Shown: piece by piece, positions 9,554-18,132 of the stretch
Layout: each line of letters opens with the position of its first letter
Numbering within the stretch: position 1 is the first letter of the stretch
Notes under the pieces: model-generated
Told to the model about the DNA's origin: nothing
The model's input: the letters and a program-made list of their open reading frames with translations, nothing else
Databases searched by the model: none
Source of the DNA: Oscillospiraceae bacterium
GTDB taxonomy: Bacteria > Bacillota > Clostridia > Oscillospirales > Oscillospiraceae
DNA length: 64,000 nucleotides
Direction: 5' to 3'
Assembly: GCA_902793285.1 (NCBI GenBank)
Contig: CADBCV010000005.1
Span: 43,543 to 107,542 of the forward strand
Translations under genes and position numbers: made by a program

Positions 9554-9578
9554 ATAAAGAATTTTGAAAATGATAGAA

Positions 9579-9617
9579 GCCTCGGGCGAGTTTGTATGTC
9601 TTGCCCGAGGCTTTTTT
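9579..9617 (+). terminator. Rho-independent terminator after rnjA
   Basis: A perfect 9-bp stem GCCTCGGGC / GCCCGAGGC, a 15-nt loop, then six T residues. It lies between the convergent rnjA and metF; the T run overlaps the metF stop codon by one base. Confidence 0.92.
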
Positions 9618-10504
9618 CACAGCTCCCGTATCGCCTCCATGATGCGCACCATGAGGGCCGTGCGGGAGAAGGGGGTGATGAGAAAATACCCGTCCACATA
9701 AGTCGCCATGCGCCGCGCGATATCAAGCGAGAGCTCGAGCGCGATCGCCTCCCCGCGCTCCCTGTCCACCCCCTCGTAGCGGGCGACGGTCTTCTCGTCC
9801 ACGGAGATGCCCGCGACCTCGCGGTTTAAGTAGAGGGCGTTTTTGTGGCTCACGATGGGCATGATCCCGCCGAGGAGCCTTGCGTGCAGGGTCTTACGCG
9901 CAAGGCGGAGGTTGTCGAGCGCCTCTTCGGTGAAGACGGGCTGGGTGAGAAAGCCGACGGCGCCCCGCGCCTCCTTCTCAAGCGCAAGCTCCAATTGAAT
10001 GGGAAAGCTCCGGGCGTTCACGTTGAGGGCTGCGAAGATGTGAAACGGGGCGGGGAAGAGCGTCTCGTTCAGCCCCGCGACAAATTCGATGAGCCCGCGG
10101 GAGTTGAAGTGATAGACCCCCTTGTCTGTCTCGCGCCTCTCCCGCGGGATGGGGTCCCCGGTGACGAGGAGGATGTTTTCGATCTCCTCTGCCGAGAGGC
10201 CGAGCAGCAGGGCCTGCGCCGCGATGCGGTTCCGGTCCCGGCAGGCGAGGTGGGGCATGACCTCGATCCCGAGCTCGCGCCGGAGCTTACAGGCGGTCAT
10301 GCAGGCATCCATGCGCGCAAGGGCGAGAGGGGAGTCCGGCACGGTGATAAGCTCCGCGCCCCCGTCCCGGAGCTCTCGCGCCCCCTGCATATAGCGCGCA
10401 ATGTCACCGCCCGCGGGGGAGTCCAGCTCCACCGCAAAAGGCCGGCGCGCGGGATCGCAGAGCGCGTCCCAGAAGCGTGTGTTTTTCGTCTCGTTCCCGT
10501 TCAT
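9617..10504 (-). CDS. metF: Methylenetetrahydrofolate reductase
   Basis: A 295-residue MetF-type TIM-barrel flavoprotein. It makes 5-methyl-THF, the methyl donor for MetH or for the Wood-Ljungdahl pathway. Recognisable segments are LITVPDSPLA, PHLACRDRNR, ILLVTGDP near residue 112 and the QPVF motif. Its ATG overlaps the metH stop (ATGA), so it is the last gene of the metH operon. This supports a direct role in methionine synthesis. Confidence 0.93.
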   Translation of the reverse strand: MNGNETKNTRFWDALCDPARRPFAVELDSPAGGDIARYMQGARELRDGGAELITVPDSPLALARMDACMTACKLRRELGIEVMPHLACRDRNRIAAQALLLGLSAEEIENILLVTGDPIPRERRETDKGVYHFNSRGLIEFVAGLNETLFPAPFHIFAALNVNARSFPIQLELALEKEARGAVGFLTQPVFTEEALDNLRLARKTLHARLLGGIMPIVSHKNALYLNREVAGISVDEKTVARYEGVDRERGEAIALELSLDIARRMATYVDGYFLITPFSRTALMVRIMEAIREL

Positions 10505-12849
10505 CCAAGCACCCTCTTTGCAATGTCGGCGCTCTGCTTTGCGTCCTTCGCGTAGTAGTCCGCGCCGATCTCCTTTGCGTACTCCGGCGTGAGCACCGCG
10601 CCGCCTACCATGACCTTGCAGGCGTGGCCGCTCTCTCTGAGCGCCGCAATGGTCTCAGCCATGCTGGGGACCGTCGTGGTCATGAGGGCCGAGAGGCCCA
10701 CAAGCTGTATGTTCTCCCGGATGGCGGTCTCCACAATGCGCTCCGGCGGCACGTCCCGCCCGAGATCGAGCACCGTGTAGCCGTAGTTTTCCAGCACGAC
10801 CTTCACAATGTTTTTCCCGATGTCGTGGATGTCCCCCCGCACGGTGGCGAGGAGGATCCTGCCCCGGGAGACGGACTGCCCGCCCCGGGCGGCGATGCGG
10901 CTTTTGATGAGCTCAAAACCCTCGCAGGCGGCGTTTGCGGCCTTGATGAGCTGGGGAAGAAAGAGCTCCTGCCGCTCGTAGCGCTCGCCCACCTCGTCAA
11001 GCGCCGGGATGAGGAGGGTGTCGATCACCGAAAGCTCGTCCATCTCCCGGAGCGCCTTCTCTGTGAGGGCGGCGGTCTCACGGCCGAGACCGCGCAGCAC
11101 GGCCTCCCGGAGCGTCATATCCTGCATCGGTGCCACTGTCGCGGGCGCGGGGAGCAAGTCGGAAAAGCGGCGGATATAGGCCTCGCAGTCCGGATCCTGC
11201 CCCGCGAGAGCCCGGTGCGCCGCCACCGCGTCCATCATGGCGCGCTGATTGGGGTTCAGGATGGGGAGATCCAGACCCACTGCGAGGGCCTGGCTTAAAA
11301 AGCAGGCGGAGATCGTCTCCCGCGCGGGAAGGCCGAAGGAGATGTTGCTGACGCCGAGCGTGGTGGAAAGCCCCAGCTCCGCCTTTACAGTGCGCACGGC
11401 CTTGAGCGTTTCCGCGGCCTGCTCCTGCTGGGCCGAGACCGTGAGCGTGAGGCAGTCGATGATGACGTCCTCCCTGGGGATTCCATAGGATTCCGCCGCC
11501 CGGAGGATGCGCCGCGCAATCTCCACGCGACCCTCGGCGCTCGGGGGGATGCCGTTTTCATCCATGCAGAGGCCCACCACGGCGGCTCCGTACTTTTTGC
11601 AGAGCGGCAGCACGGCGTCCAGCACCTCCCGCCGGCCGTTGACGGAGTTTACGATGGCCTTGCCGTGATAGACACGAAGCCCCGCCTCGATCGCCTTAGG
11701 GTCGGAGGAGTCGAGCTGCAGGGGGAGGTCCACCGCCGCCTGCAGGGCCTTCACGACGTTTCGCATCATGGCGGCCTCGTCCACGCCGGGAAGCCCGACG
11801 TTAACGTCCAGGATCTCCGCGCCCGCGTCCTGCTGCTCGATGCCCTGGCGGACGATGTAGTCAAGATCCCCCTCGCGCAGGGCCTGCTGAAAGCGCTTCT
11901 TGCCCGTGGGGTTGATGCGCTCGCCGACGATGCGCACAGCGTCGAGCTCCGCTTCCCGCACCGCGCAGCAGATCCCGTGCCGCCGCGCGCGTCTCTGAGG
12001 CGCGGGGCCTGGGGCGTGTAAACGCGCGCAGAGGCATCGGATAAAGTCCGGCGTCGTGCCGCAGCAGCCGCCGACGGCGAAGACCCCAAAGGGGAGGGCC
12101 TTTGCAAGCGCCTCCGCAAAGTCCGCCGGCGCGATTTTGTATTCCCCGGTCGCGGGGTCGGGAAGCCCCGCGTTGGGCTTCAGGAGGATCGGCAGGTCTG
12201 TCCATTCCCGCAACTCCCGCACAAGGGGCAGCAGCTCCTGCGGGCCGAGACTGCAGTTGAAGCCCAGAGCGTCCACGCCGAGGCCCGTGAGCGTGAGGGC
12301 CATGGCGGGCACAGTCACGCCGAGAAAGCTGCGGCCGGTTTTTTCAAAGGTCATGCTGGCCCAGACGGGCAGGCAGGTGTTCTCCTTCGCGGCGAGCACG
12401 GCGGCACGGAGCTCCGCAAGGTCGCTCATGGTCTCGAACACGACAAGATCCGCGCCGGCCTCCTCGCCGGCGGTCACCATCTCGCGGAAGATGTCATAGG
12501 CATCCTCAAAGGCGAGATCGCCGAGCGGCTCCAGAAGCTGCCCGATGGGGCCGATGTCGAGGGCGACCTTCACGTCCCGCCCCGCGTCCGCCTCTCTCGC
12601 GCAGCGGACGGCGGCGCGGATGAGCTCTGTCGGTGCATAGCCGCAGCCTGCCGTTTTCCGGCGGTTCGCGCCGAAAGTGTTGGTGTAGAGGACGCGGCTG
12701 CCCGCCTCCACGTAATGCCGGTGGATTGCCGCGACGCGCTCCGGGTGCGTAATACACCAGGTCTCAGGCAGCTCCCCGGTCTCGAGACCCGCCGCCTGGA
12801 GCATGGTGCCCATGGCGCCGTCGAGAATGAGAATGTCAGGCTTTTCCAC
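10501..12849 (-). CDS. metH: Cobalamin-dependent methionine synthase lacking the activation domain
   Basis: A 782-residue MetH that transfers methyl groups from methyl-THF through cobalamin to homocysteine. In order: a homocysteine-binding barrel (~1-290) with zinc ligands in FNCSLG and GGCCGTTPDF, a pterin-binding barrel (~305-560; VGERINPTGKKRF), and a cap plus B12 domain (~575-782) with the DxHxxG cobalamin motif in GDIHDIGKN. The C-terminal AdoMet activation domain is absent but is encoded by the preceding gene. I chose GTG at 12849 (MEKPDILILDGAMGTM) because AAGGAGGGG lies just upstream; it overlaps the upstream gene by 14 bp. Confidence 0.95.
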   Translation of the reverse strand: MEKPDILILDGAMGTMLQAAGLETGELPETWCITHPERVAAIHRHYVEAGSRVLYTNTFGANRRKTAGCGYAPTELIRAAVRCAREADAGRDVKVALDIGPIGQLLEPLGDLAFEDAYDIFREMVTAGEEAGADLVVFETMSDLAELRAAVLAAKENTCLPVWASMTFEKTGRSFLGVTVPAMALTLTGLGVDALGFNCSLGPQELLPLVRELREWTDLPILLKPNAGLPDPATGEYKIAPADFAEALAKALPFGVFAVGGCCGTTPDFIRCLCARLHAPGPAPQRRARRHGICCAVREAELDAVRIVGERINPTGKKRFQQALREGDLDYIVRQGIEQQDAGAEILDVNVGLPGVDEAAMMRNVVKALQAAVDLPLQLDSSDPKAIEAGLRVYHGKAIVNSVNGRREVLDAVLPLCKKYGAAVVGLCMDENGIPPSAEGRVEIARRILRAAESYGIPREDVIIDCLTLTVSAQQEQAAETLKAVRTVKAELGLSTTLGVSNISFGLPARETISACFLSQALAVGLDLPILNPNQRAMMDAVAAHRALAGQDPDCEAYIRRFSDLLPAPATVAPMQDMTLREAVLRGLGRETAALTEKALREMDELSVIDTLLIPALDEVGERYERQELFLPQLIKAANAACEGFELIKSRIAARGGQSVSRGRILLATVRGDIHDIGKNIVKVVLENYGYTVLDLGRDVPPERIVETAIRENIQLVGLSALMTTTVPSMAETIAALRESGHACKVMVGGAVLTPEYAKEIGADYYAKDAKQSADIAKRVLG

Positions 12850-13507
12850 AGCTTTTCCCCTCCTTCCGATAGGCGCAGGCAAAGCGCCCGAGACAGTCCC
12901 CGCAGCCGCTCTGCCGGTTTTCCCGCGGCGTGTCGGACACTCCGATCAGGGCCGTGACGCTCTTCTGCGGGATCATGAGGCCGCTCTCGGTGAGGCTCAC
13001 CCCGATGCGGCGCGAAACATCCAGAAGCCGGAAGACCGCCCGCTGCTCTTCGAGGGGATAGTCCCCGTAGCCCGGGCTGAAGCGCCCGGTGAGATGCCGT
13101 GGGGCGAGCTCTTTGGAGAGATCCGCGCAGAAGGCGTCGCACACCGCCTCAATGGCGGCGCTCCCTACGGCATCGAGCAAAACGGCGTCCGCCATGCTGC
13201 GAAGCTGCGTCCGGCGGATAAGGCTTTCCGTCTCCATGCCGAGCGTCGCGGCAAAGAGAACAGCCTGGGTGCAGCCTGCGAGAAAGTCTTTGATGTCGCG
13301 CCCAGCGGGGGTATAGTCGGTCCCCGCAAAGCGCCCGCCGTCCGTGAGCGCAAAGAGCCGCCACACAAGCCTGGGCCGCGCGTTTTTGAGGATCAGCGCC
13401 TCGCAGCGATCAAGGTCCGCCTCAAGCTCTGCTGTCAGGGCCGCGCCGTGCCAGGCGAGATAGCGCAGGGTCTCCGCGCGCGGGATTTTCTCCAGTCTTG
13501 CCTCCAC
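12836..13507 (-). CDS. Stand-alone methionine synthase AdoMet-activation domain
   Basis: A 223-residue protein equivalent to the C-terminal reactivation domain of MetH, which uses AdoMet to remethylate inactive cob(II)alamin. It contains the RFSPGYGDYP segment (RxxxGY AdoMet motif) and the closing SGCGDC cysteine cluster. GTG at 13507 is the likely start: an AAAGGGGG site precedes it, and the next upstream ATG (13537) lies inside the -10 box of the operon promoter. The frame overlaps metH, indicating coupled translation and a split MetH. Confidence 0.9.
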   Translation of the reverse strand: MEARLEKIPRAETLRYLAWHGAALTAELEADLDRCEALILKNARPRLVWRLFALTDGGRFAGTDYTPAGRDIKDFLAGCTQAVLFAATLGMETESLIRRTQLRSMADAVLLDAVGSAAIEAVCDAFCADLSKELAPRHLTGRFSPGYGDYPLEEQRAVFRLLDVSRRIGVSLTESGLMIPQKSVTALIGVSDTPRENRQSGCGDCLGRFACAYRKEGKSCGKA

Positions 13508-13535
13508 AGCGCCGCCCCCTTTCGTATGATTGTCC

Positions 13536-13564
13536 ATTATAAAAAATGCCGCCTGACTTGTCAA
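13536..13564 (-). promoter_or_regulatory. Consensus promoter of the split metH operon
   Basis: Read on the minus strand: TTGACA, 17 bp, TATAAT, a full consensus. The -10 overlaps the ATG at 13537, which rules that codon out as the start. No SAM or cobalamin riboswitch fits in the ~25-nt leader. Confidence 0.85.
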
Positions 13565-13619
13565 TCGACGAAATCCGGGCGGCAGCAGGATGATGTTTTT
13601 GTAAAAGACAGTGTGAATC

Positions 13620-13648
13620 GTAGGGACGGGCGTCTCGACCGCCCGGCG
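13620..13648. repeat. Short GTAGGG hairpin repeat, copy 2
   Basis: GTAGGGACGGGCGTCTCGAC followed by CGCCCG forms a GC-rich hairpin with CGGGCG / CGCCCG arms. It resembles the element at 9526-9553 in its head and layout. Confidence 0.6.
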
Positions 13649-13670
13649 GCAAAAAGCTGTTCCTATAACA

Positions 13671-13780
13671 AATCCAAGGCGAACACGTACAAAGATACGC
13701 AAACGCCTTGGATTCTTGCATGATTTTGAACTGTACCGCGCGGGGCGCCCGGGAGGCCGCCCCCCACAGAGTAACGCCGG
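13671..13780. repeat. Composite two-hairpin repeat, copy 1
   Basis: An 11-bp perfect stem (AATCCAAGGCG at 13671-13681 with its complement at 13704-13714) has GTA...TAC near its loop. It is followed by about 25 bp of mixed sequence and a GC-rich palindromic block (GCGGGGCGCCC...GGCCGCCCC) ending in CACAGAGTAACGC. The same order of parts occurs at 21797-21897 and, inverted, at 37595-37690. Confidence 0.65.
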
Positions 13781-13789
13781 TGTATCGCT

Positions 13790-14119
13790 TTATTTCTGAA
13801 TAAAATCCTCCCGCATGGGAGTGAAGATGTCGAGGAGCTTGGTGTCCTCCAGGATCTGAACCCCGTGGACAACGTTCGGGGCCACATAGTAGGTGTCGCC
13901 GGTCTGGAGAATTTTGTCCTCGCACCCCTCCTCCTGATACACGAGTTTGCCGGAGATGATGTAGCCGATCTGCTCGTGCGGGTGGGAGTGCTTTGCCCCG
14001 AAGGAGCCCTTCTCAAAGCGGAGCTCCACGGTCATGAGGTTTTGGCTGTAGGAGAGGATCTTGCGCGTCACGCCGCCGCCGAGATCGGTGGGGGCGATGT
14101 TCTTGTTCTCCGTAACCAT
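13790..14119 (-). CDS. Small cupin-domain protein
   Basis: A 109-residue single-domain cupin. The metal-binding histidines are in the first cupin motif (KHSHPHEQIGYIISG, residues ~42-56), and the second motif follows (GDTYYVAPNVVHGV). Such proteins are often sugar or acid isomerases, oxygenases or ligand sensors; the substrate cannot be read from the sequence. It begins 4 bp after dctM, so it is probably the last gene of the TRAP operon and may act on the imported carboxylate or sugar acid. Confidence 0.85.
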   Translation of the reverse strand: MVTENKNIAPTDLGGGVTRKILSYSQNLMTVELRFEKGSFGAKHSHPHEQIGYIISGKLVYQEEGCEDKILQTGDTYYVAPNVVHGVQILEDTKLLDIFTPMREDFIQK

Positions 14120-14123
14120 GGCA

Positions 14124-15428
14124 TCACCCGACGAGAGCGCCCGTCACCTTCGGCAGCCACAGGCTGATGTCCGGGATGAAAGAGATGAGGAGCAGCGCGA
14201 TGATCATGCAGAGATAGAAGGGGAGCGTCGCCTTGACGACCTTCTCCATGGGTCTCTTCGCCACGGCGGAGCCGATGAAGAGCACCGCGCCGACCGGGGG
14301 CGTCAGAAGGCCGATGCCGCAGTTGAGGACCATCATGATGCCGAACTGCACGGGATGCAAGCCCACGCTCTGCGCCACGGGCAGGAGGATGGGCGTCGCG
14401 ATCAGAATAATGGGCGCCATGTCCATAATCATGCCGAGGATAAGCAGGATCAGGTTCAGCAGCAGGATCACGACCACGCGGCTCGAGGAGATGCTGGTGA
14501 TGAAGGTGGCAGCCTTGGCGGGCACATGCAGGAGGGTCAGGCAGTTGCCGAAAGCCGCGCTCATGGCGATGAGGATCAGCACGATCGCAAGCGTGTCGAT
14601 GCACTGCTCCAGGCTCTTCCAGACGCCCTTCCAGTCGAGGCCGCGGTAGATGAACACGGACACCAGCAGGGAGTAGATGACCGCGATGGCGGCGGACTCG
14701 GTCGCGGTGAAGACGCCGCCCACGACGCCGACCACGACGATCAGCACGGCGAGCAGGGCCCAGATGGACTTGCCGATCTGCTTGAAGAAGTTCATGAGGG
14801 AGAAGGCCGCGCCCTTGGGGTAGTTGTGCTTGACGGAGAGGATGTAGGACCCCACCATCAGCGCGATGGCGAGCAGCGCCCCGGGGATGTAGCCCGCCAT
14901 GAAGAGGGCGCCCACGGACACGCCGCCGGCGGAGGTCGCGTAGATGACCATGTTGTGGCTCGGCGGGACAAGAAGCCCTTCGCACGAGGAGGTGATGGTC
15001 ACGGCGGTGGAGAAGTCCGCGTCGTAGCCCTCATCCACCATCATGGGGATCAGGATGGAGCCGAGGGAGGCGGTGTCTGCCGAGGCGGAGCCCGAGATGC
15101 CGCCGAAGAAGTAGGAGGCCACGATGTTCACCATCGCAAGGCCGCCGCGCATCCAGCCGACCAGACTGTTCGCGAGGGCGATGAGCTTGTCGGAGATGCC
15201 GCCCGTGCCCATCAGCACGCCCATCGTGATGAAGAAGGGGACCGCCATCAGGGAGAAGGACCAGACGCCCTTCACCATCTGCTGCGGCAGAGTCACGAGA
15301 TTCTGGCCCATGGAGACCATGCACAGGATCGTGGAGATGCCGACGGAATAGGCGATGGGGAAGCGCAGGAAGATCATGACGAAGAAGCTCCCCAGCAGGA
15401 CGATCGTGGATACGGTTTCAGGTGTCAT
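14124..15428 (-). CDS. dctM: TRAP transporter large permease DctM
   Basis: A 434-residue integral membrane protein with about a dozen hydrophobic segments, the large subunit of a tripartite ATP-independent periplasmic transporter driven by ion gradients. Recognisable pieces are GGISGSASADTASLGSILIPMM and LNLILLILGMIMD. It starts 3 bp after the dctQ stop, and the cupin gene follows. Substrate is likely an organic or sugar acid by family, but specificity is not visible. Confidence 0.95.
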   Translation of the reverse strand: MTPETVSTIVLLGSFFVMIFLRFPIAYSVGISTILCMVSMGQNLVTLPQQMVKGVWSFSLMAVPFFITMGVLMGTGGISDKLIALANSLVGWMRGGLAMVNIVASYFFGGISGSASADTASLGSILIPMMVDEGYDADFSTAVTITSSCEGLLVPPSHNMVIYATSAGGVSVGALFMAGYIPGALLAIALMVGSYILSVKHNYPKGAAFSLMNFFKQIGKSIWALLAVLIVVVGVVGGVFTATESAAIAVIYSLLVSVFIYRGLDWKGVWKSLEQCIDTLAIVLILIAMSAAFGNCLTLLHVPAKAATFITSISSSRVVVILLLNLILLILGMIMDMAPIILIATPILLPVAQSVGLHPVQFGIMMVLNCGIGLLTPPVGAVLFIGSAVAKRPMEKVVKATLPFYLCMIIALLLISFIPDISLWLPKVTGALVG

Positions 15429-15431
15429 GGC

Positions 15432-15965
15432 TCACTTCGCCTCCTTTCCTTTGACAAAGAGCTCCTCGAGATGCTGGAAGATCTGCTCCAGCTCGAAGAT
15501 GATCATGCCGATGCCGGCGACGGGGATGGGCAGATACTGCCAGAACTTGCTCAGCGGCAGGGAGGCATATTTGCCGCGCAGACTCAGCGGGGAGTTGCAG
15601 AACTTGATGCCGTATTTCACAAGGTAGATGCCGAGGATCAAAACGGCGATGTCCGCCAGGATGTCGGACACGACCAGCACCTTTTTGGGCAGGTAGGTGT
15701 CGAAGGCGGTCATGCGGATGTGGGCCCTTCTGCGGATGGCGAGCGTCGCGGACAATACCGCCATGTACACCATCAGCGTCAGCACGATCTCCTCACTCCA
15801 GTGGGGATCGGTGATGAAGGGGATGTAGCGTCCGGCCACGGCCCAGGAGGTGATGAGGATGTCCCCGATGAGCAGCAGCTTGCAGATGAACAGAAGGATC
15901 TTATAGGTCCAGTCGTATACCGGCTTGATTTTCTCAAGGGTCCGGAAGAATGCAGGCATTGACAA
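15432..15965 (-). CDS. dctQ: TRAP transporter small permease DctQ
   Basis: A 177-residue protein with four hydrophobic segments, matching DctQ length and topology (WSEEIVLTLMVYMAVLSATLAIRR region, then HIRM). DctQ associates with DctM in the membrane. It is separated from dctP by 100 bp holding a terminator hairpin, and closely coupled to dctM. Confidence 0.92.
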   Translation of the reverse strand: MSMPAFFRTLEKIKPVYDWTYKILLFICKLLLIGDILITSWAVAGRYIPFITDPHWSEEIVLTLMVYMAVLSATLAIRRRAHIRMTAFDTYLPKKVLVVSDILADIAVLILGIYLVKYGIKFCNSPLSLRGKYASLPLSKFWQYLPIPVAGIGMIIFELEQIFQHLEELFVKGKEAK

Positions 15966-15992
15966 GCCCCTTTCTTAACGAAAAATTAGCGG

Positions 15993-16030
15993 TAAAAAAA
16001 CCGGGGCGCAGGGGACATCCCCTGCGCCCC
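15993..16030 (-). terminator. Intra-operon attenuator between dctP and dctQ
   Basis: On the minus strand a 12-13-bp perfect GC stem (GGGGCGCAGGGGA / TCCCCTGCGCCCC) is followed by GG and seven T residues. It probably lowers expression of the permease genes relative to the binding protein. Confidence 0.9.
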
Positions 16031-16065
16031 TCAGGCTTTTAGATGCTTATAAGGCGGCGAGGCGA

Positions 16066-17064
16066 TCAGCCGGCCATGTCGACGAGCTGCTGGTAGAGGT
16101 CAGCGAGCTTGGCGGTGTTGGCCTGGATGGTGGGCTGGCAGGCCTCGACCCAGGGGGTCTTGTCTTCCACGGGAATTACGGTCGCGCCGTCCTTCTCCAG
16201 GAGGGCAAAGGTCTCGGCCTCGATCTCGGAGACCTTCTCGCGGCAGACGGAGGAAGCGTACTGGGCAGCCTCCATGATCCAGCCCTGCTGCTCTTCATTG
16301 AGCTTGGCCCAGGCAGCGTCGGTGATGACGATCTGCAGCGCGCCGAGGGTGTGGCCGTCGAGGAGCAGGTAGGGGGCGACTTCCTGGAAGGCGTTGGAGC
16401 GGTAGTTTGCGGTGGGCTGCTCAGCGCCGTCAACAACGCCGGTGTTCAGGGCGCTGTAGAGCTCGGTGAAGGGGACGCTCGTGGCGGAGGCGCCGAGGTC
16501 GGAGACCATGCCGGTCATGACAGGGTCGGAGGAGACACGGATCTTGAGACCCTTCAGGTCGTCAAGGCCCTTGACCTCGTTCTTGAAGAAGAAGTGCCGG
16601 AAGCCCTCTTCGCCGTAGCAGAGGCCGCGCAGGGGCAGGCCGATCTCTTGGGGCTCGAGCAGGAACTCCTGGGCGAGCTCGCTGTCGGCGAACTTCCAGA
16701 AGTGATCCTCATTCACGAAGGTGTAGGGGATGGACAGAAGGCTTGCCTTGTCGCAGCCGTACTGGGTCAGCGCGAAAGCGGAGATACGGCTGATGTCGGT
16801 GATGTTGCCGCCGCCGAGCAGGTTGTCAAGGATCTGGTCCTCGGAACCCAGAACGCCGCTGGCCTGGATGTCGATGATGATCTGACCGCCGGAGAGCTCT
16901 TCAGCCTTCTCCTTGAAGGCCTTGGCCATAGCGCCGACGATGGTGCCCTCGAGGGGGTTGACTTCCGCATAGGTGAGCGTGATGGGCTCGTCCGCGGACG
17001 CAGAGACTGCGCACAGTGCGAAGATCATGCAAAGTGCCATGGTGAGTGCCAGGATTTTCTTCAT
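16066..17064 (-). CDS. dctP: TRAP transporter substrate-binding protein DctP
   Basis: A 332-residue extracytoplasmic binding protein. The signal peptide is MKKILALTMALCMIFALC... with a small-residue cleavage region near SASA. The DctP family helix bundle follows, including the conserved FRVSSDPV-like segment (KIRVSSDPVMTGM) and TELYSALNTGVVDGAEQP. ATG at 17064 was chosen because TGGAGGAG precedes it and the signal peptide begins there. It is the first gene of the dctP-dctQ-dctM-cupin operon, behind a promoter at 17160-17188. Confidence 0.94.
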   Translation of the reverse strand: MKKILALTMALCMIFALCAVSASADEPITLTYAEVNPLEGTIVGAMAKAFKEKAEELSGGQIIIDIQASGVLGSEDQILDNLLGGGNITDISRISAFALTQYGCDKASLLSIPYTFVNEDHFWKFADSELAQEFLLEPQEIGLPLRGLCYGEEGFRHFFFKNEVKGLDDLKGLKIRVSSDPVMTGMVSDLGASATSVPFTELYSALNTGVVDGAEQPTANYRSNAFQEVAPYLLLDGHTLGALQIVITDAAWAKLNEEQQGWIMEAAQYASSVCREKVSEIEAETFALLEKDGATVIPVEDKTPWVEACQPTIQANTAKLADLYQQLVDMAG

Positions 17065-17159
17065 GTGTTTCTCCTCCATACAATAATTTCGATGCATACG
17101 CCCGTGCAGAAATGCCGTCCTTATGCATTTTCCACTACACAAGCGCGATCTTGTATGTT

Positions 17160-17188
17160 ATTATACCATCGGATTCACAATTTGTCCA
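17160..17188 (-). promoter_or_regulatory. Promoter of the TRAP operon
   Basis: Minus strand TGGACA, 17 bp, TATAAT, leaving a leader of about 90 nt before dctP. Confidence 0.7.
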
Positions 17189-17276
17189 CAATCAATATGA
17201 GCATTTGGGATAGAAAACATGGCGAAAACGGATGCGCCGTCTCTGCCCAACGCAATCGAACGAGAGGAAAACCTGT

Positions 17277-17807
17277 ATGGAAATGGAAAAACAGCAGCCA
17301 CCGGTGACCCTTGAAGGCAATATCGACGAGAGGGATTTTCTGCGCTTTGCGGTATACGATTCTTTTAAAAGAAAGAAGGCGTGGCGAAACCCGCTGCTCT
17401 TCACGCTCATCATGGCGGCCTTCGCGCTCATCTGCTTTGCCGGGCGGAAGACGCATGAGGAGGCCGTGCTTTTAGGCTCTGTGCTCCTCGGCATCGGGCT
17501 TGCGCTGCCCGTGGTGTGGGTCGGCATGTACCTCTCGTCTGTCCGCCGCCAGGCCAGGGCAAACGGCCTTTCCCGGGAAAAGGCGCAGTATTATGTGACG
17601 TTCACGGCGGACGGTATCCACGTTGCCAAAGGGAAGGAGCAGGCGGCGTTTTCCTGGGGCGACATCTTCCTTGCGCACCGGGGCAAGGGCTGCCTCTATC
17701 TCTATGTGAGCGCGGCGCGCGCCTTCCTCCTGCCGGAGTGCGAGAAGTCCGCCGCCGCCTGGGAGATCCTGACTGCCCATGTGGCAAAGGGAAAGCTCTC
17801 GTCATAA
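17277..17807 (+). CDS. YcxB-like membrane protein
   Basis: A 176-residue protein with two central hydrophobic segments (FTLIMAAFALICFAG and VLLGIGLALPVVWVGMYL) and a C-terminal soluble domain (YYVTFTADGIHV ... FSWGDIFLAHRGKGCLYLYV). That domain resembles the YcxB-like domain found in many Firmicute membrane proteins; its function is unknown. ATG at 17277 has GAGAGGAA upstream. It is divergent from dctP and precedes the lysine riboswitch. Confidence 0.75.
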   Translation: MEMEKQQPPVTLEGNIDERDFLRFAVYDSFKRKKAWRNPLLFTLIMAAFALICFAGRKTHEEAVLLGSVLLGIGLALPVVWVGMYLSSVRRQARANGLSREKAQYYVTFTADGIHVAKGKEQAAFSWGDIFLAHRGKGCLYLYVSAARAFLLPECEKSAAAWEILTAHVAKGKLSS

Positions 17808-17881
17808 TTTACAAAGAAATCTTAAATCATTTGTGAATTTCACCGCATCTGCCAAAAAGCGTCGATTTAGCGCTTTACCCC

Positions 17882-17910
17882 TTGACAGTGCTGAAGCGTG
17901 ATGGTAAGAT
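17882..17910 (+). promoter_or_regulatory. Promoter of the lysine-riboswitch operon
   Basis: TTGACA, 17 bp, TAAGAT, about 24 bp upstream of the first riboswitch helix. Confidence 0.8.
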
Positions 17911-17933
17911 GCAGCCAAAGTGAATCGCTGATT

Positions 17934-18092
17934 GATAGAGGCGCGGTGTTCATCAGTACCGCCCGGCAAGGCCAGGCAGCCGCCGGAGAGAAAGGGAACA
18001 TCGCCGAAGAACCGCCGCCTTGCCTGACGCGCCGGTTCTGGGCCGCTCGAGAAGATCGTGCGGACTGTCACAAGTCTTTGTGGAGCGCTATC
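17934..18092 (+). ncRNA. Lysine riboswitch (L box) aptamer
   Basis: The conserved L-box pieces occur in the right order: GATAGAGGCGC (P1 5' side), CATCAGTA, GGAGAGAAAGGGAACATCGC followed by CGAAG, TTCTGGG, GACTGTCA, and TTTGTGGAGCGCTATC closing P1. A terminator at 18133-18162 follows, then an amino-acid ABC operon. The natural reading is transcription attenuation when lysine binds, so that lysine uptake falls when lysine is plentiful. Confidence 0.93.
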
Positions 18093-18132
18093 GAAACACC
18101 GGAGAGGGTTTTATCCTCACACCCGATTTTTC

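Noticed and set aside
7834-9726. Long antisense frame over rnjA
   Set aside because: No motif or ribosome site, and RNase J is complete on the plus strand.
13508-13702. N-terminal extension of the MetH activation protein
   Set aside because: The extension lies upstream of and within the consensus promoter, so it cannot be transcribed from it.
9526-13770. CRISPR array from repeated GTAGGG and hairpin motifs
   Set aside because: Only two or three diverged, unevenly spaced copies, with no unit repeats or cas genes.
14061-15962. Long His/Asp-rich open frame antisense to dctM and dctQ
   Set aside because: The composition is an artefact of reading GC-rich membrane-protein codons backwards; dctM and dctQ are clear on the other strand.
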